Origin: Halogeometricum sp. S1BR25-6
Lineage (GTDB): Archaea > Halobacteriota > Halobacteria > Halobacteriales > Haloferacaceae
Assembly: GCF_031624495.1 (NCBI RefSeq)
Contig: NZ_JAMQOP010000002.1
Location: 372,001-436,000, forward strand
Reading direction: 5' to 3'
DNA: 64,000 nucleotides
Shown: piece by piece, positions 42,948 to 51,623 of the stretch
How positions within the stretch are numbered: position 1 is the first letter of the stretch
Layout of the letters: every line of letters starts with the position of its first letter
Notes under the pieces: model-generated
Told to the model about the DNA's origin: nothing
The model's database searches: none
What the model saw: the letters and a program-made list of their open reading frames with translations, nothing else
Position numbers and translations under genes: made by a program

Positions 42948-43988
42948 ATGCAGGCTGTCCAATTCGCGGAACACGGCGACCGAGACGTCATCGAGTACGG
43001 CGACTTCCCGGACCCGGAGGCGGGGCGCGGCGAAGTCGTGGTCGACGTGAAGGCGGCGGCGTTGAACCACCTCGACATCTGGACGCGGCGAGGGATGCCC
43101 GGCATCGACCTGGAGATGCCGCACATTCCGGGCAGCGACATGGCGGGCGTCGTCCACGAAGTCGGCGAGGGCGTCACGCGCTTCGAACCCGGCGACCGAG
43201 TGGCGCTCATCGCGGGCGTCGCCGGCGAGAACACCGAGTTCTCCCGGAAGGGCGACCCGACGCTCTCCTACGACTTCCACATCATCGGCGAACACGTCCG
43301 CGGCGTCCACTCCGAGTACGCGGCCGTCCCCGCCGCGAACCTCGTCCCCGTCCCGGAAGGCGTCGACTGGGAGGTGGCCGGGTCGGCGTCGCTGGTGTTT
43401 CAGACCGCCTGGCGGATGCTCCGCGACCGCGGCGAACTCCGCTCGGGCGAGTCCGTCCTCGTCCTCGGCGCGTCCGGCGGCGTCGGGCACGCAGCGGTCC
43501 AGATAGCCGACCACGCCGGTGCGGAGGTGTTCGCGACGGCGTCGACGGACGAGAAACTGGAGTACGCCCGCGAGTGCGGCGCGGACCACGTCATCAACTA
43601 CGACGAGGACGACTTCGCCGACGTCGTCAGCGAGAAGACCGGTCGGCGCGGCGTCGACATGGTCGTCGACCACGTCGGCGCGGACACGTATCAGGACTCC
43701 CTGAAGAGTCTCCGGAAGGGCGGCCGCGTCGTCACCTGCGGGGCGACGACGGGTCCGAACCCCGACGCCGGTCTCAACCGCATCTTCTGGAATCAGCTCT
43801 CGGTCATCGGGTCGACGATGGCGACGCCCGGGCAGGCCGACGAGGCCCTCCAGCACGTCTGGAACGGCACCTTCGAACCCCGCATCCGCGAAGTGCTCCC
43901 GATGAGCGAGGCGGCGCGCGCCCACGAGATGATAGAGAACCGTGAGGGCTTTGGCAAGGTGGTGGTAATCCCAGACAGTGAGCTCTGA
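42948..43988 (+). CDS. MDR-family NADPH:quinone oxidoreductase/alcohol dehydrogenase-like protein
   Basis: The 346-residue medium-chain reductase has AALNHLDIWTRRGMPG and IPGSDMAGVVHEVGEGV, and the nucleotide-binding motif GASGGVGHAAVQIADHAGA. The tail contains AHEMIENREGFGKVVV. The catalytic zinc Cys of alcohol dehydrogenases is replaced by Asn-His in the first motif, favouring the quinone-oxidoreductase branch. The substrate is unknown. The ATG at 42948 fits. It is divergent from a regulator that may control it, and it overlaps the next small membrane gene. Confidence 0.9.
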   Translation: MQAVQFAEHGDRDVIEYGDFPDPEAGRGEVVVDVKAAALNHLDIWTRRGMPGIDLEMPHIPGSDMAGVVHEVGEGVTRFEPGDRVALIAGVAGENTEFSRKGDPTLSYDFHIIGEHVRGVHSEYAAVPAANLVPVPEGVDWEVAGSASLVFQTAWRMLRDRGELRSGESVLVLGASGGVGHAAVQIADHAGAEVFATASTDEKLEYARECGADHVINYDEDDFADVVSEKTGRRGVDMVVDHVGADTYQDSLKSLRKGGRVVTCGATTGPNPDAGLNRIFWNQLSVIGSTMATPGQADEALQHVWNGTFEPRIREVLPMSEAARAHEMIENREGFGKVVVIPDSEL

Positions 43989-44286
43989 GGACGACGACTC
44001 GGGCGGATACGTCCACCGACCCGGCGGCGCGCCCGGAACCGAGACGACCCGCGAGGAACCCGAGGCGGTCGGGTTCGGGACGAGGGGCTGGGGTCTCGTC
44101 GCCGTCTTGGTGCTCTGCACGCTGGTCGTGCCGGGCATCATCTACCTCGACCCGTCGGTGTTCGCGGCCGTGGGCATCCCCTACACCGTCGCCCTCCTCA
44201 TCCTGCCCCTCGTGCCGGCCGGGGTGCTCGGCCTCACGGCCGTCTGGTCGATGACCGGCGCGACACGGGGCGAACGGGAGGACTGA
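43978..44286 (+). CDS. small two-helix membrane protein overlapping the MDR gene
   Basis: The 102-residue protein starts at a GTG within the last codons of the MDR gene (11-base overlap). It has an acidic N-terminus of about 35 residues and two hydrophobic helices (LVAVLVLCTLVVPGIIYL and YTVALLILPLVPAGVLGLTA). It is probably translated by coupling. No known family was seen. Confidence 0.75.
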   Translation: MSSEDDDSGGYVHRPGGAPGTETTREEPEAVGFGTRGWGLVAVLVLCTLVVPGIIYLDPSVFAAVGIPYTVALLILPLVPAGVLGLTAVWSMTGATRGERED

Positions 44287-44386
44287 CCTCCCGACCGCGC
44301 CCGGTTTCGGCTCGCCGACCGCTCTGTTTGCGCGACGGTATGTATCTTGGCGACAAAGCTTATGTTCTACCCTGTGTGAGATTCAC

Positions 44387-44743
44387 ATGCACAGAATGTT
44401 CGAACAGTTTTCCAGCGGTTACTACTTGGGTCGCCTGTACGTCGAACCGTACGACGGCGACGTTCCCGCGATACACCGAACCGACCACACGCACGTCAAC
44501 GAACGCCTGTACGCCGAGGCGGACCTCGTCCGACTCGACGTACCCCTCGTGATGAAACTCGACACCGGGCACTTCCCCGTCGTCGGCGACGAGGGCGTCC
44601 CGTCGGGGACACTCGCCCTCCCCCGAGACTTCGCGGAGTCGGACCTCCCGGACGACAGGGACGTGCTCCTCGCGAAACCCGCGCGGGCGAACGAACTCCT
44701 GCGCTACGCGGGATACGATTTCGACGACGCCGCGATGGCCTGA
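44387..44743 (+). CDS. DUF5802 family haloarchaeal protein
   Basis: The 118-residue protein matches haloarchaeal DUF5802: FEQFSSGYYLGRLYVEPYDG at the start, then PLVMKLDTGHFPVVGDEGVP, and LLAKPARANELLRYAGYD. The function is unknown. A GCTTATG element is centred about 26 bases before the first ATG (44387), which supports that start for a leaderless message; an ATG three codons later (44396) is the alternative used by many relatives. Confidence 0.85.
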   Translation: MHRMFEQFSSGYYLGRLYVEPYDGDVPAIHRTDHTHVNERLYAEADLVRLDVPLVMKLDTGHFPVVGDEGVPSGTLALPRDFAESDLPDDRDVLLAKPARANELLRYAGYDFDDAAMA

Positions 44744-44860
44744 GTTCGGCGGAAAACGCCGGCTGGCCTCCGATTTTTCGACGCCGCGAGCGACGGACTC
44801 GAAACGTGGTTCCGAAGAGGAGCACGTTCAAGTGCGCCGCGCGCCCGGTTCGTACACGAC

Positions 44861-45757
44861 ATGCTGGACGAGTTGCTGGGACGGGCCGAACTCAAGGCGC
44901 GCATCGAGGAGTTAGAGGAGGAGAATCGACACCTCGAACGCCGCGCCGAGGCCGAGGAGGAGCGCCGCTCCGAGGCGGCCAGCGAGCGTCAACGGGCCGA
45001 GGAGGAGGTCAACCGCCTCGAAGACCGGGTCACGGAGTTGGAGGACCGAGTCAGCAGACTCGGCGGCGACGAGGAGGCGGAACTCGATTTCCGCGGAACG
45101 GAGGACCTCCGCGGAGAGCGTCTGTCCGAGGTCCTCGCCCGTCTCGAATCCGTCGCCACCGGTCCCGAGGGAGCGTTCTCGGCCGTCGTCTCCGAGGACG
45201 TTCCTGACGAGGTGGAAGACGCGTTCGGCGAGCGGTCGGCGCTCATCCGCCGCGCCGGCCCGTGCGTCTGTCTCACCGACGACGCCGGCGTCGTCTCCGT
45301 CGCCCTCGACGCCCCGACGCCGCCCGACCCGTTCGCGGAGTGGAACGAGGCGTTCCGACTGGAGCGCTCGTGGTTCGTCCCGACCGAACCCGTCCGCGTC
45401 GCCCTCGTCCGCTCGGACCTGTTCGCCCTCGGCGTCTACGACGGCGACTCCCTGACGCTCGTCGACGAGGTGGAGTCCGACGTAATGAACGCCCACTCGA
45501 AGGGCGGGTTCTCGCAGGCGCGCTTCGAGCGACGGCGCGACGAGCAGGTGGACAACCACCTCGACAGGGCGACGGAGGCGCTGGCGGCGCACGAGAACGC
45601 CGCGGAGGGACTCGTCGTCCTCGGCGAGCGGACGGTTCTGGGCGACTTTCGAGCGACGGCCGACCGGGTGGCGACGGTGGACGCCTCGGGCGACCCCGAG
45701 GAGGCGCTTCGCGAGGCGGTCAGGGAGTTCTGGACGACGCGGCTGTACCGTCTTTGA
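44861..45757 (+). CDS. Vms1/Ankzf1-type release factor-like protein (VLRF1 domain)
   Basis: The 298-residue protein has an N-terminal coiled coil (about residues 8-70) and then an eRF1-like domain. Its catalytic-loop region reads SKGGFSQARFERRRDEQVDN near residue 210, with the Gln in a G-G-x-S-Q motif typical of Vms1-like release factors. Yeast Vms1 cleaves the CCA end of peptidyl-tRNA on stalled large subunits. This archaeal form lacks zinc-finger or ankyrin parts. It probably acts in ribosome rescue. The short context has DUF5802 upstream and a convergent membrane gene. The start at 44861 begins the coiled coil. Confidence 0.85.
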   Translation: MLDELLGRAELKARIEELEEENRHLERRAEAEEERRSEAASERQRAEEEVNRLEDRVTELEDRVSRLGGDEEAELDFRGTEDLRGERLSEVLARLESVATGPEGAFSAVVSEDVPDEVEDAFGERSALIRRAGPCVCLTDDAGVVSVALDAPTPPDPFAEWNEAFRLERSWFVPTEPVRVALVRSDLFALGVYDGDSLTLVDEVESDVMNAHSKGGFSQARFERRRDEQVDNHLDRATEALAAHENAAEGLVVLGERTVLGDFRATADRVATVDASGDPEEALREAVREFWTTRLYRL

Positions 45758-45772
45758 ATCTCGACCGAACCG

Positions 45773-46162
45773 TCAGATTCCCGGCGGCACGCCGATGGCT
45801 TGGAACGAACTGTAGCCGAAGTACGCGGCCGCGTAGAGGATGGCGAACGAGACGGTCCACGTGCCGATCGAGATGGCGACGGCCTGTCCGAGTCCGTTCT
45901 CGTAGAGCAGGTCGACCGCCAGGATGTACGCGACGACGGCGAGGGCGGGGCCGGCCGCGACGGCGTAGCCGCCGACGCCCACGACGCCCGATATCAGGTA
46001 CGTCACGCCGAACCAGACGACCGACGTGATGCCGGCCGTGAACAGCGAGTACACGACGCTCGACCCGTCGCTCAGGAGACTGGTAGTGACGTACGTCGCC
46101 GCGGTGACGACGAGGAAACTCAACACCGTACCGAGGAGACTCGCGGTGATAGTCACCGACAT
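45773..46162 (-). CDS. four-helix membrane protein, haloarchaeal
   Basis: The 129-residue protein is nearly all membrane helices: TITASLLGTVLSFLVVTAAT, SLFTAGITSVVWFGVTYLI, AVAAGPALAVVAYILAVDLL and ISIGTWTVSFAILYAAAYFG. The ATG at 46162 is supported by a CATAAG element about 31 bases upstream; a longer frame reaching 46270 is not needed. It is convergent with the Vms1-like gene and divergent from the 7TM kinase. Function unknown. Confidence 0.8.
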   Translation of the reverse strand: MSVTITASLLGTVLSFLVVTAATYVTTSLLSDGSSVVYSLFTAGITSVVWFGVTYLISGVVGVGGYAVAAGPALAVVAYILAVDLLYENGLGQAVAISIGTWTVSFAILYAAAYFGYSSFQAIGVPPGI

Positions 46163-46295
46163 ATCGGTGTCGAGAACGGACGTGAGCCCCTTATGCGGTG
46201 GGGCCGGAACGACCGAGAGCTCTCTCCCTCGCTGACACCAACTCTGATAACGGACGCGTACACTTATCACCTTCAGAATATATCATATCCACACA

Positions 46296-48125
46296 ATGAA
46301 TGCGGGTGGAGTCACCGGGTTCGGTCTCGCGGTCCTAGTCGGCGTCTCCCTCGGCGCCGGCATCAACTTCTGGATCGCGGCGGCCGCCGACCGCCGGAAC
46401 GAACCGGTCGCGCGCGTGTACCGGTGGCTGGCACTCGCGACGGCGATGCTCTGCGTCGCCTCGGTCGGGATGTACCTCGGACCGACCCCGACGACCGTCT
46501 TCGGGGCGTACGCGCTCTACAGCCTCTTCAACGTCTCCGGCGCCGCCCTGTTCGTGCTGTTCACGGTCGTGTACACCGGGAACCGCGACTGGCTGACTCG
46601 CCGCCGGGTCGCGCTTCTCGCGGTCGAACCCGCCGCGTACCTCCTGCTACTGGTCACGAACCCGCTCCACGGTCTGGTTCTGGTCGACGTCCACGTCGTC
46701 CCGTTTGAGGGGCTGGCCACGCTCCGCGCCCAGCCGACAGCTCTCACGGCGGTGCATATCCTGTACACGCTCGTACTGACTACGACCGGATACGCCCTGT
46801 TCGTCCGGTTCTACTTCCGGGCGCGGAACGTCTACCGCACGCAGACCGGCGTGATATTCCTCAGCAGCCTCCTCATCCCGACGGGGGCGTTCCTCTACGC
46901 GGGTGGGGTCACGCCGGTCGATCTGACCCCTTTCGCGCTCGTGGTCAACGGCGTTGTCGTCTGGGTCGCGCTGTTCCGGTACGACTTCCTCGACGTCACC
47001 CCGCTCGCCGCCGACCTCCTCATCGAGGAGATGGAGGATTCGGTCGTCGTGACGGGTCCGAACGGGAGGATTCTCGACGTCAACGGGGCGGCCGGGGGGC
47101 TTCTGGCCTCCGGGCGCGGGTCGGCGTCGAGCGAGAGCCCGGTCGGGCGGTCGCTGGCCGACGTCTCGCCGTCGCTGGTCGAGGCGGCGGACGGAGGCGA
47201 ACTCTTCGTCCGTTCGACGGGAGACGGCGCGCACGCGCGGATATTCGACCCGAGCGTGACGACGATTCGCGACCAGTTCGACATCGAGCGCGGAACGCTG
47301 CTGGTCCTGCGCGACGTCACCGAGCAGGTGCGCCGACGGGAGGAACTGGAGCGGCAAAACGAGCGTCTGGACGAGTTCGTGAGCGTGGTCAGCCACGACC
47401 TGCGCAACCCGCTCGCTATCGCGGAGGGGTACGTCGACTTGGCGCGCGGCGAACGTGACTCGGCCCACTTGGACCGAGCGGCCGACGCCGTCGAGCGGAT
47501 GAACGTGCTCGTCGAGGACCTCCTGACGCTCGCTCGCGACGGTCGGTCGGTGGACGAGGTCGAACGGGTGTCGCTCGCGTCGGTCGTCGACGAGGCGTGG
47601 CAGAACGTCGACGGGGACGCGACGCTCGTCAACGAGGCGGAGGGAACCGTCGAGGCGGACGCCCGGCGCCTCCAGCAGATGTTCGAGAACCTGTTTCGGA
47701 ACAGTGTGGAACACAGTTCCACGAGCAGTCGGGCGAAGCCCGACGACGCTGTCGAGCACGGCGCTCGACAGGCCTCCGGTCGCTCCGCTCCCGGAAACAG
47801 TGTGGAGCATGGCTCCGCGAGCAGTGAGACTACGTCTCGCGACGTCGGCGAACGCGCCGAACCGGGCGTGACGATTCGGGTCGGGTGCGAGGGCGATGGG
47901 TTCTTCGTGGAGGACGACGGCCCGGGAATTCCGGCGGCGGACCGCGACCGGGTCTTCGAACACGGTTACACCTCGTCGGCGTCGGGGACCGGGTTCGGAC
48001 TCGCGATAGTTCGAACTATCGCCGAGGCCCACGGGTGGTCCGTCCGTTCGGTCGAGGGCCGAGACGGCGGCGCGCGCTTCGAGTTTTCGGGTGTGACCCC
48101 GTTCCGACCCGTCGACGCTCGGTAG
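46296..48125 (+). CDS. sensor histidine kinase with 7TM N-terminus and PAS domain
   Basis: The 609-residue kinase has seven membrane helices in residues 1-230 of the histidine-kinase-N 7TM type. A PAS fold follows at about residues 240-355 (EEMEDSVVVTGPNGRILDVNG). A HisKA helix has phospho-acceptor His367 in VVSHDLRNPLAIAEGY. The HATPase domain has N-box QMFENLFRNSVEH, VEDDGPGIPAADRDRVF and GTGFGLAIVRTI. The N-box is followed by an unusual Ser/Glu/His-rich insertion (about residues 469-520) made of a repeated N-S-V-E-H unit. A CTTATC box is about 30 bases upstream of the ATG. No response regulator is adjacent. Confidence 0.92.
   Translation: MNAGGVTGFGLAVLVGVSLGAGINFWIAAAADRRNEPVARVYRWLALATAMLCVASVGMYLGPTPTTVFGAYALYSLFNVSGAALFVLFTVVYTGNRDWLTRRRVALLAVEPAAYLLLLVTNPLHGLVLVDVHVVPFEGLATLRAQPTALTAVHILYTLVLTTTGYALFVRFYFRARNVYRTQTGVIFLSSLLIPTGAFLYAGGVTPVDLTPFALVVNGVVVWVALFRYDFLDVTPLAADLLIEEMEDSVVVTGPNGRILDVNGAAGGLLASGRGSASSESPVGRSLADVSPSLVEAADGGELFVRSTGDGAHARIFDPSVTTIRDQFDIERGTLLVLRDVTEQVRRREELERQNERLDEFVSVVSHDLRNPLAIAEGYVDLARGERDSAHLDRAADAVERMNVLVEDLLTLARDGRSVDEVERVSLASVVDEAWQNVDGDATLVNEAEGTVEADARRLQQMFENLFRNSVEHSSTSSRAKPDDAVEHGARQASGRSAPGNSVEHGSASSETTSRDVGERAEPGVTIRVGCEGDGFFVEDDGPGIPAADRDRVFEHGYTSSASGTGFGLAIVRTIAEAHGWSVRSVEGRDGGARFEFSGVTPFRPVDAR
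47700..47825 (+). repeat. in-frame duplication with hairpins inside the kinase N-box
   Basis: The 30 bases at 47700-47729 recur with changes at 47796-47825, 96 bases (32 codons) later, both encoding an N-S-V-E-H-x-S-x-S-S unit. Between them lie three hairpins: GTCGGGC-GAA-GCCCGAC (47728-47744), CTGTCGAGC with GCTCGACAG (47749-47771), and an imperfect one with loop TCC (47776-47794). The reading frame is kept throughout. Confidence 0.8.
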
Positions 48126-48197
48126 ACCGGCGGTTCGGCGCGGCGCAGGCTACCGAAACACCCGAAATTAAGCCCTTCGTCGTCGTCGTCTCCGGAT

Positions 48198-49241
48198 ATG
48201 ACCGCAGGAACAGGCGGCGACTCCCGCCGAGTCGTCGTCCTCGCGCACGAGAAGTTCCCCGACCGAGCGAAGACGGCGACGGGCGTCCTCAAGTACGCCG
48301 ACTACGACGTGGTCGCCGTCCTCGACCGAGACAACCCCGGCACCTCCGCGCGGGACCACCGCGCGGACCTGCCGGACGTGCCCATCGTCGCCTCGATGGA
48401 CGACGCGCCGGAGGCGGACGCCCTCCTCGTCGGCATCGCCCCTATCGGCGGCGGGTTCGACGAGTCCTGGCGCGACGACGTCCGGACCGCAATCGAACGC
48501 GGCTGTGACCTCATCTCGGGGCTCCACTACTTCTTGAACGACGACGAGGAGTTCGCCGAACTCGCCGCCGAACGCGGCGTCGAGATAAACGACGTGCGGA
48601 AACCGCACGAGGACCTCTCGGTGTCGCAGGGCCGCGCCGCCGACGTGGACGCCGATATCGTCCTCACCGTCGGCACCGACTGCTCGGTGGGGAAGATGAC
48701 CGTCTCCCTGGAACTGCTGGAGGCGGCGCGGGAACGCGGCGTCGACGCCGGATTCATCCCGACGGGCCAGACGGGCATCATGATATCGGGGTGGGGCAAC
48801 CCCGTCGACCGCGTCGTCTCCGATTTCACCGCCGGCGCCGTCGAGGAGATGATTCTGGAGGTCGGCGACGACTACGACGTGCTGTTCGTCGAGGGGCAGG
48901 GGAGCATCGTCCACCCCGCCTACTCCGCGGTCACCTGCGGCATCCTCCACGGCGCGATGCCCGACGCGATGGTGCTGTGTCACGCCGCGGGCCGCGAGGC
49001 CATCCACGGCTACGAGTCGTTCGAGATGCCGCCGATACCGGAGTACGTCGACCTCTACGAGTCGCTGTCGGCGCCCGTCAGCGAGTCGAGCGTCGTCGCC
49101 GGCGCGTTGAACACCTCGCACCTTGACGACGGGGCGGCCCGCGACGCCGTCGACGACTACGCGGCCGAACTCGACGCGCCCGCCGCGGATATCGTCCGCT
49201 TCGACGCCGACGAGGTGCTCGACGCGGTGTTGGGGGAGTAA
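48198..49241 (+). CDS. dgcN: DgcN-like (DUF1611) protein, putative D-glutamate N-acetyltransferase
   Basis: The 347-residue DUF1611 protein has an N-terminal Rossmann-like half. The C-terminal half has a P-loop-like motif GTDCSVGKMTVSLELLEAA, then SGWGNPVDRVVSDFTAGAVE and VEGQGSIVHPAYSAVTCGIL. In some bacteria DUF1611 proteins (DgcN) sit beside the enolase-superfamily enzyme DgcA, and together they use D-glutamate via an N-acetyl intermediate. The same pairing is present here, with the next gene starting 1 base after this stop. The biochemical role in archaea is inferred from this context only. The ATG at 48198 is clear. Confidence 0.85.
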   Translation: MTAGTGGDSRRVVVLAHEKFPDRAKTATGVLKYADYDVVAVLDRDNPGTSARDHRADLPDVPIVASMDDAPEADALLVGIAPIGGGFDESWRDDVRTAIERGCDLISGLHYFLNDDEEFAELAAERGVEINDVRKPHEDLSVSQGRAADVDADIVLTVGTDCSVGKMTVSLELLEAARERGVDAGFIPTGQTGIMISGWGNPVDRVVSDFTAGAVEEMILEVGDDYDVLFVEGQGSIVHPAYSAVTCGILHGAMPDAMVLCHAAGREAIHGYESFEMPPIPEYVDLYESLSAPVSESSVVAGALNTSHLDDGAARDAVDDYAAELDAPAADIVRFDADEVLDAVLGE

Positions 49242-49242
49242 C

Positions 49243-50286
49243 GTGCTGTTGACGACGGAGTTCGAGCGGGTGTCGTACCCGCTCGCCGACGAGTTCACCA
49301 TCTCGCGGCACACCCAGACCGAGGCGGAGAACGTCGTCGTGCGCGTCACCGACGACGGCGGGATGACCGGCGTCGGCGCGGCGGCCCCCTCCGCGCACTA
49401 CGGCGAGACGGCCGACACTGTCGAAGCCGTGCTCCCGGACCTCTTGGAAGTGGTCGAGTCGGTCGGCGACCCGCACGGCATCGCCCGCATCGAGCGGCGG
49501 ATGCGTGACCGCGTCGCCGACAACCCGGCCGCCCGCGCGGGCGTCGAAATCGCGCTCCACGACCTCGCCTCGAAGCGACTGGGCGTCCCGCTCTACCGCC
49601 AGTGGGGGCTCGACCCCGCCGAGGCGCCGCCGACGTCGTTCACCGTCGGACTCGACGAGACGGAGGCGATGCGGCAGAAGACCGAGGAGGCGGTCGACTC
49701 GGGCTATCCGGTGTTGAAGGTGAAACTCGGCACCGACCGCGACGAGGAGATAATCGAGGCCGTGCGCGAGGCGGCGCCCGACGCTGCGATTCGCGTCGAC
49801 GCCAACGAGGCGTGGACGCCCCGCGAGGCCGTCCGGATGTCCGAGACGCTCGCCGAGTACGACGTGGAGTTCGTCGAACAGCCGGTTCCGGCGTCGAATC
49901 CGGAGGGACTACAGTTCGTCTACGAGCGCTCGGCGCTCCCGGTGGCGGCCGACGAGTCCTGCGTCACCCTCGCCGACGTGCCGCGCGTCGCCGACCGCGT
50001 CGACATCGTGAACCTGAAGCTGATGAAGTGTGGCGGCCTCGCGGAGGCGACGCGGATGATACACGCCGCACGGGCGCACGGGTTGGAGGTGATGCTCGGC
50101 TGTATGATCGAGTCGAACGCCGCCATCGCCGCCGCCTGCCACCTCGCGCCCCTCCTCGACTACGCGGACCTCGACGGCGCGCTCCTCCTCGAATCGGACG
50201 ACTACGAGGGCGTTCCCATCGAAGACGGCGAGATACGCCTGCGCGAGTCGAACCGGAGCGGAACCGGCGCGCGCCGAACGGACTAG
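49243..50286 (+). CDS. dgcA: DgcA-like / dipeptide epimerase of the enolase superfamily
   Basis: The 347-residue enolase-superfamily enzyme has the catalytic KVKLG (K-x-K) in the barrel and the metal ligands in RVDANEAWT, EQPVP and AADESC. The second catalytic Lys is in NLKLMKCGGLAEA. This is the muconate-lactonizing/dipeptide-epimerase subgroup, which includes L-Ala-D/L-Glu epimerases and the N-acetyl-D-glutamate racemase DgcA. Its pairing with dgcN supports the last. The start is a GTG at 49243, one base after the dgcN stop; the frame is open further upstream but only inside dgcN. Confidence 0.88.
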   Translation: MLLTTEFERVSYPLADEFTISRHTQTEAENVVVRVTDDGGMTGVGAAAPSAHYGETADTVEAVLPDLLEVVESVGDPHGIARIERRMRDRVADNPAARAGVEIALHDLASKRLGVPLYRQWGLDPAEAPPTSFTVGLDETEAMRQKTEEAVDSGYPVLKVKLGTDRDEEIIEAVREAAPDAAIRVDANEAWTPREAVRMSETLAEYDVEFVEQPVPASNPEGLQFVYERSALPVAADESCVTLADVPRVADRVDIVNLKLMKCGGLAEATRMIHAARAHGLEVMLGCMIESNAAIAAACHLAPLLDYADLDGALLLESDDYEGVPIEDGEIRLRESNRSGTGARRTD

Positions 50287-50312
50287 CTCCCCCGTCGGCG
50301 CGCCGTCCCCGC

Positions 50313-51524
50313 TCACTCCCAGTCTAAGTCCTCGCTCCGACTCGCCGAGCGCAGGATGAACGGTCCGATGGAGAGCGTCCGCTTGGCGACGGTGGCGATG
50401 CGGAGCATGATGGAGAAGAGGACGGCGAACGGCAGCAGCGACACGGCCGCGGCGAAGGCGACGACGTAGACGAGGTTGTGGACGCCGAACGTCGTCCCGA
50501 CGATGCTGTCGGGATTGTCCAGAAAGAGGATGGCCGAGGTGGCGACGGTCAGCGAGGGGATGGCCGCGTACAGCATCGCCCGCGAGAGGTTGATGAGTTC
50601 CCACTGGAAGTACAGCGTCTTGAAGTGCTCCCGCGCGGGGCCGAAGTAGGTGAGCGTGTTCACCACGTCGTCGAGGGCTTCGCGCGCGTCCTCGCTCAGA
50701 CCGTCGTAGAACTCGTGTTTCAGCCGCCGGGCCTCGTATATTTTCCACGAGTAGTTGAAGTCCAAGGCGGCGAACAGCACGTCGAACGTCCCGAACTGCT
50801 CGTCTTCGAGTTCCTCGGAGACGGTGCGGGCGTGCGCGACGAGGCCGTCGACGTACGCCGAGACCCCCTCTTCGGTCTCCCCGTTCTCGCCGGCCGCCTC
50901 GCGCAGGTCCTCCGCTCGGTTCTGGGCCGCCTCGACGAGGGCGCGGAGGAACGCCGATGGTTCCGGCGGCGCGGCGGGCACCTCCAGGTCCTCCTCGACG
51001 TCCGCGCGGAACGCCATCGCCCCCTCCATCCGGTCCCGTTGGTCACCGAGCGGTCCGAGTTCCTGCGAGAGCACGAGGGAGTTGATGGAGACGACGAGCG
51101 TCACGCCGGTGATGGTCGCGGTGACGAACGCCTGAAACAGCGTCTCGATGGGGTCGCCAGACTCGACGGCCAACACCAGCGGCGCCGGGTCGAGGACGCC
51201 GAAGACGACGACGGCGACGAACACCACCGACAGGGGCAGGACGGCGATGAACCACCGGTTCGCGTCGAGGAGTAACCACAGTTTGATGCGGTTCTCCCCC
51301 GCGCGTTCGCGCATCGTGTCGCTCGGTTCCTCGTCGCGGCGGTCCTCGTCGGAGCGGGAATCCTCGTCGTCTCGCTGTTCGCCTCCGTCCTCGGACCGGG
51401 CGTCCCCGCCGTCGGGTCGGACGTCCGCCGCCTCGGAGCCGTCGGCCGTCGCGGGCGACCGCTCGCCCGCGGGACCGCTGCGTTCGCCGTCACCGGCCTC
51501 CGCCGTCGCCTCGTCGTCGGGCAT
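50313..51524 (-). CDS. membrane protein of unknown function with acidic N-terminal tail
   Basis: The 403-residue protein has a disordered, strongly acidic N-terminus of about 75 residues. A pair of membrane helices follows (about residues 88-115 and 128-152), then a long soluble helical domain (about residues 160-300). Two more helices close it (about residues 320-340 and 350-375), before the tail RSASRSEDLDWE. No known motif was recognised; the layout recalls bestrophin-like or mechanosensitive scaffolds, but nothing decisive is visible. It is downstream of pspA on the same strand (about 100 bases apart), possibly linked to membrane stress. Confidence 0.75.
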   Translation of the reverse strand: MPDDEATAEAGDGERSGPAGERSPATADGSEAADVRPDGGDARSEDGGEQRDDEDSRSDEDRRDEEPSDTMRERAGENRIKLWLLLDANRWFIAVLPLSVVFVAVVVFGVLDPAPLVLAVESGDPIETLFQAFVTATITGVTLVVSINSLVLSQELGPLGDQRDRMEGAMAFRADVEEDLEVPAAPPEPSAFLRALVEAAQNRAEDLREAAGENGETEEGVSAYVDGLVAHARTVSEELEDEQFGTFDVLFAALDFNYSWKIYEARRLKHEFYDGLSEDAREALDDVVNTLTYFGPAREHFKTLYFQWELINLSRAMLYAAIPSLTVATSAILFLDNPDSIVGTTFGVHNLVYVVAFAAAVSLLPFAVLFSIMLRIATVAKRTLSIGPFILRSASRSEDLDWE

Positions 51525-51623
51525 CGCTTACACCTCCCTTCCGAGAGGCGGCATAAAGGCCTCGCGGTCGCTCGCGGACGCGGCGACGCGGGAAAAGCGG
51601 GGACCGGCGGCGGTCAGTCCGAC

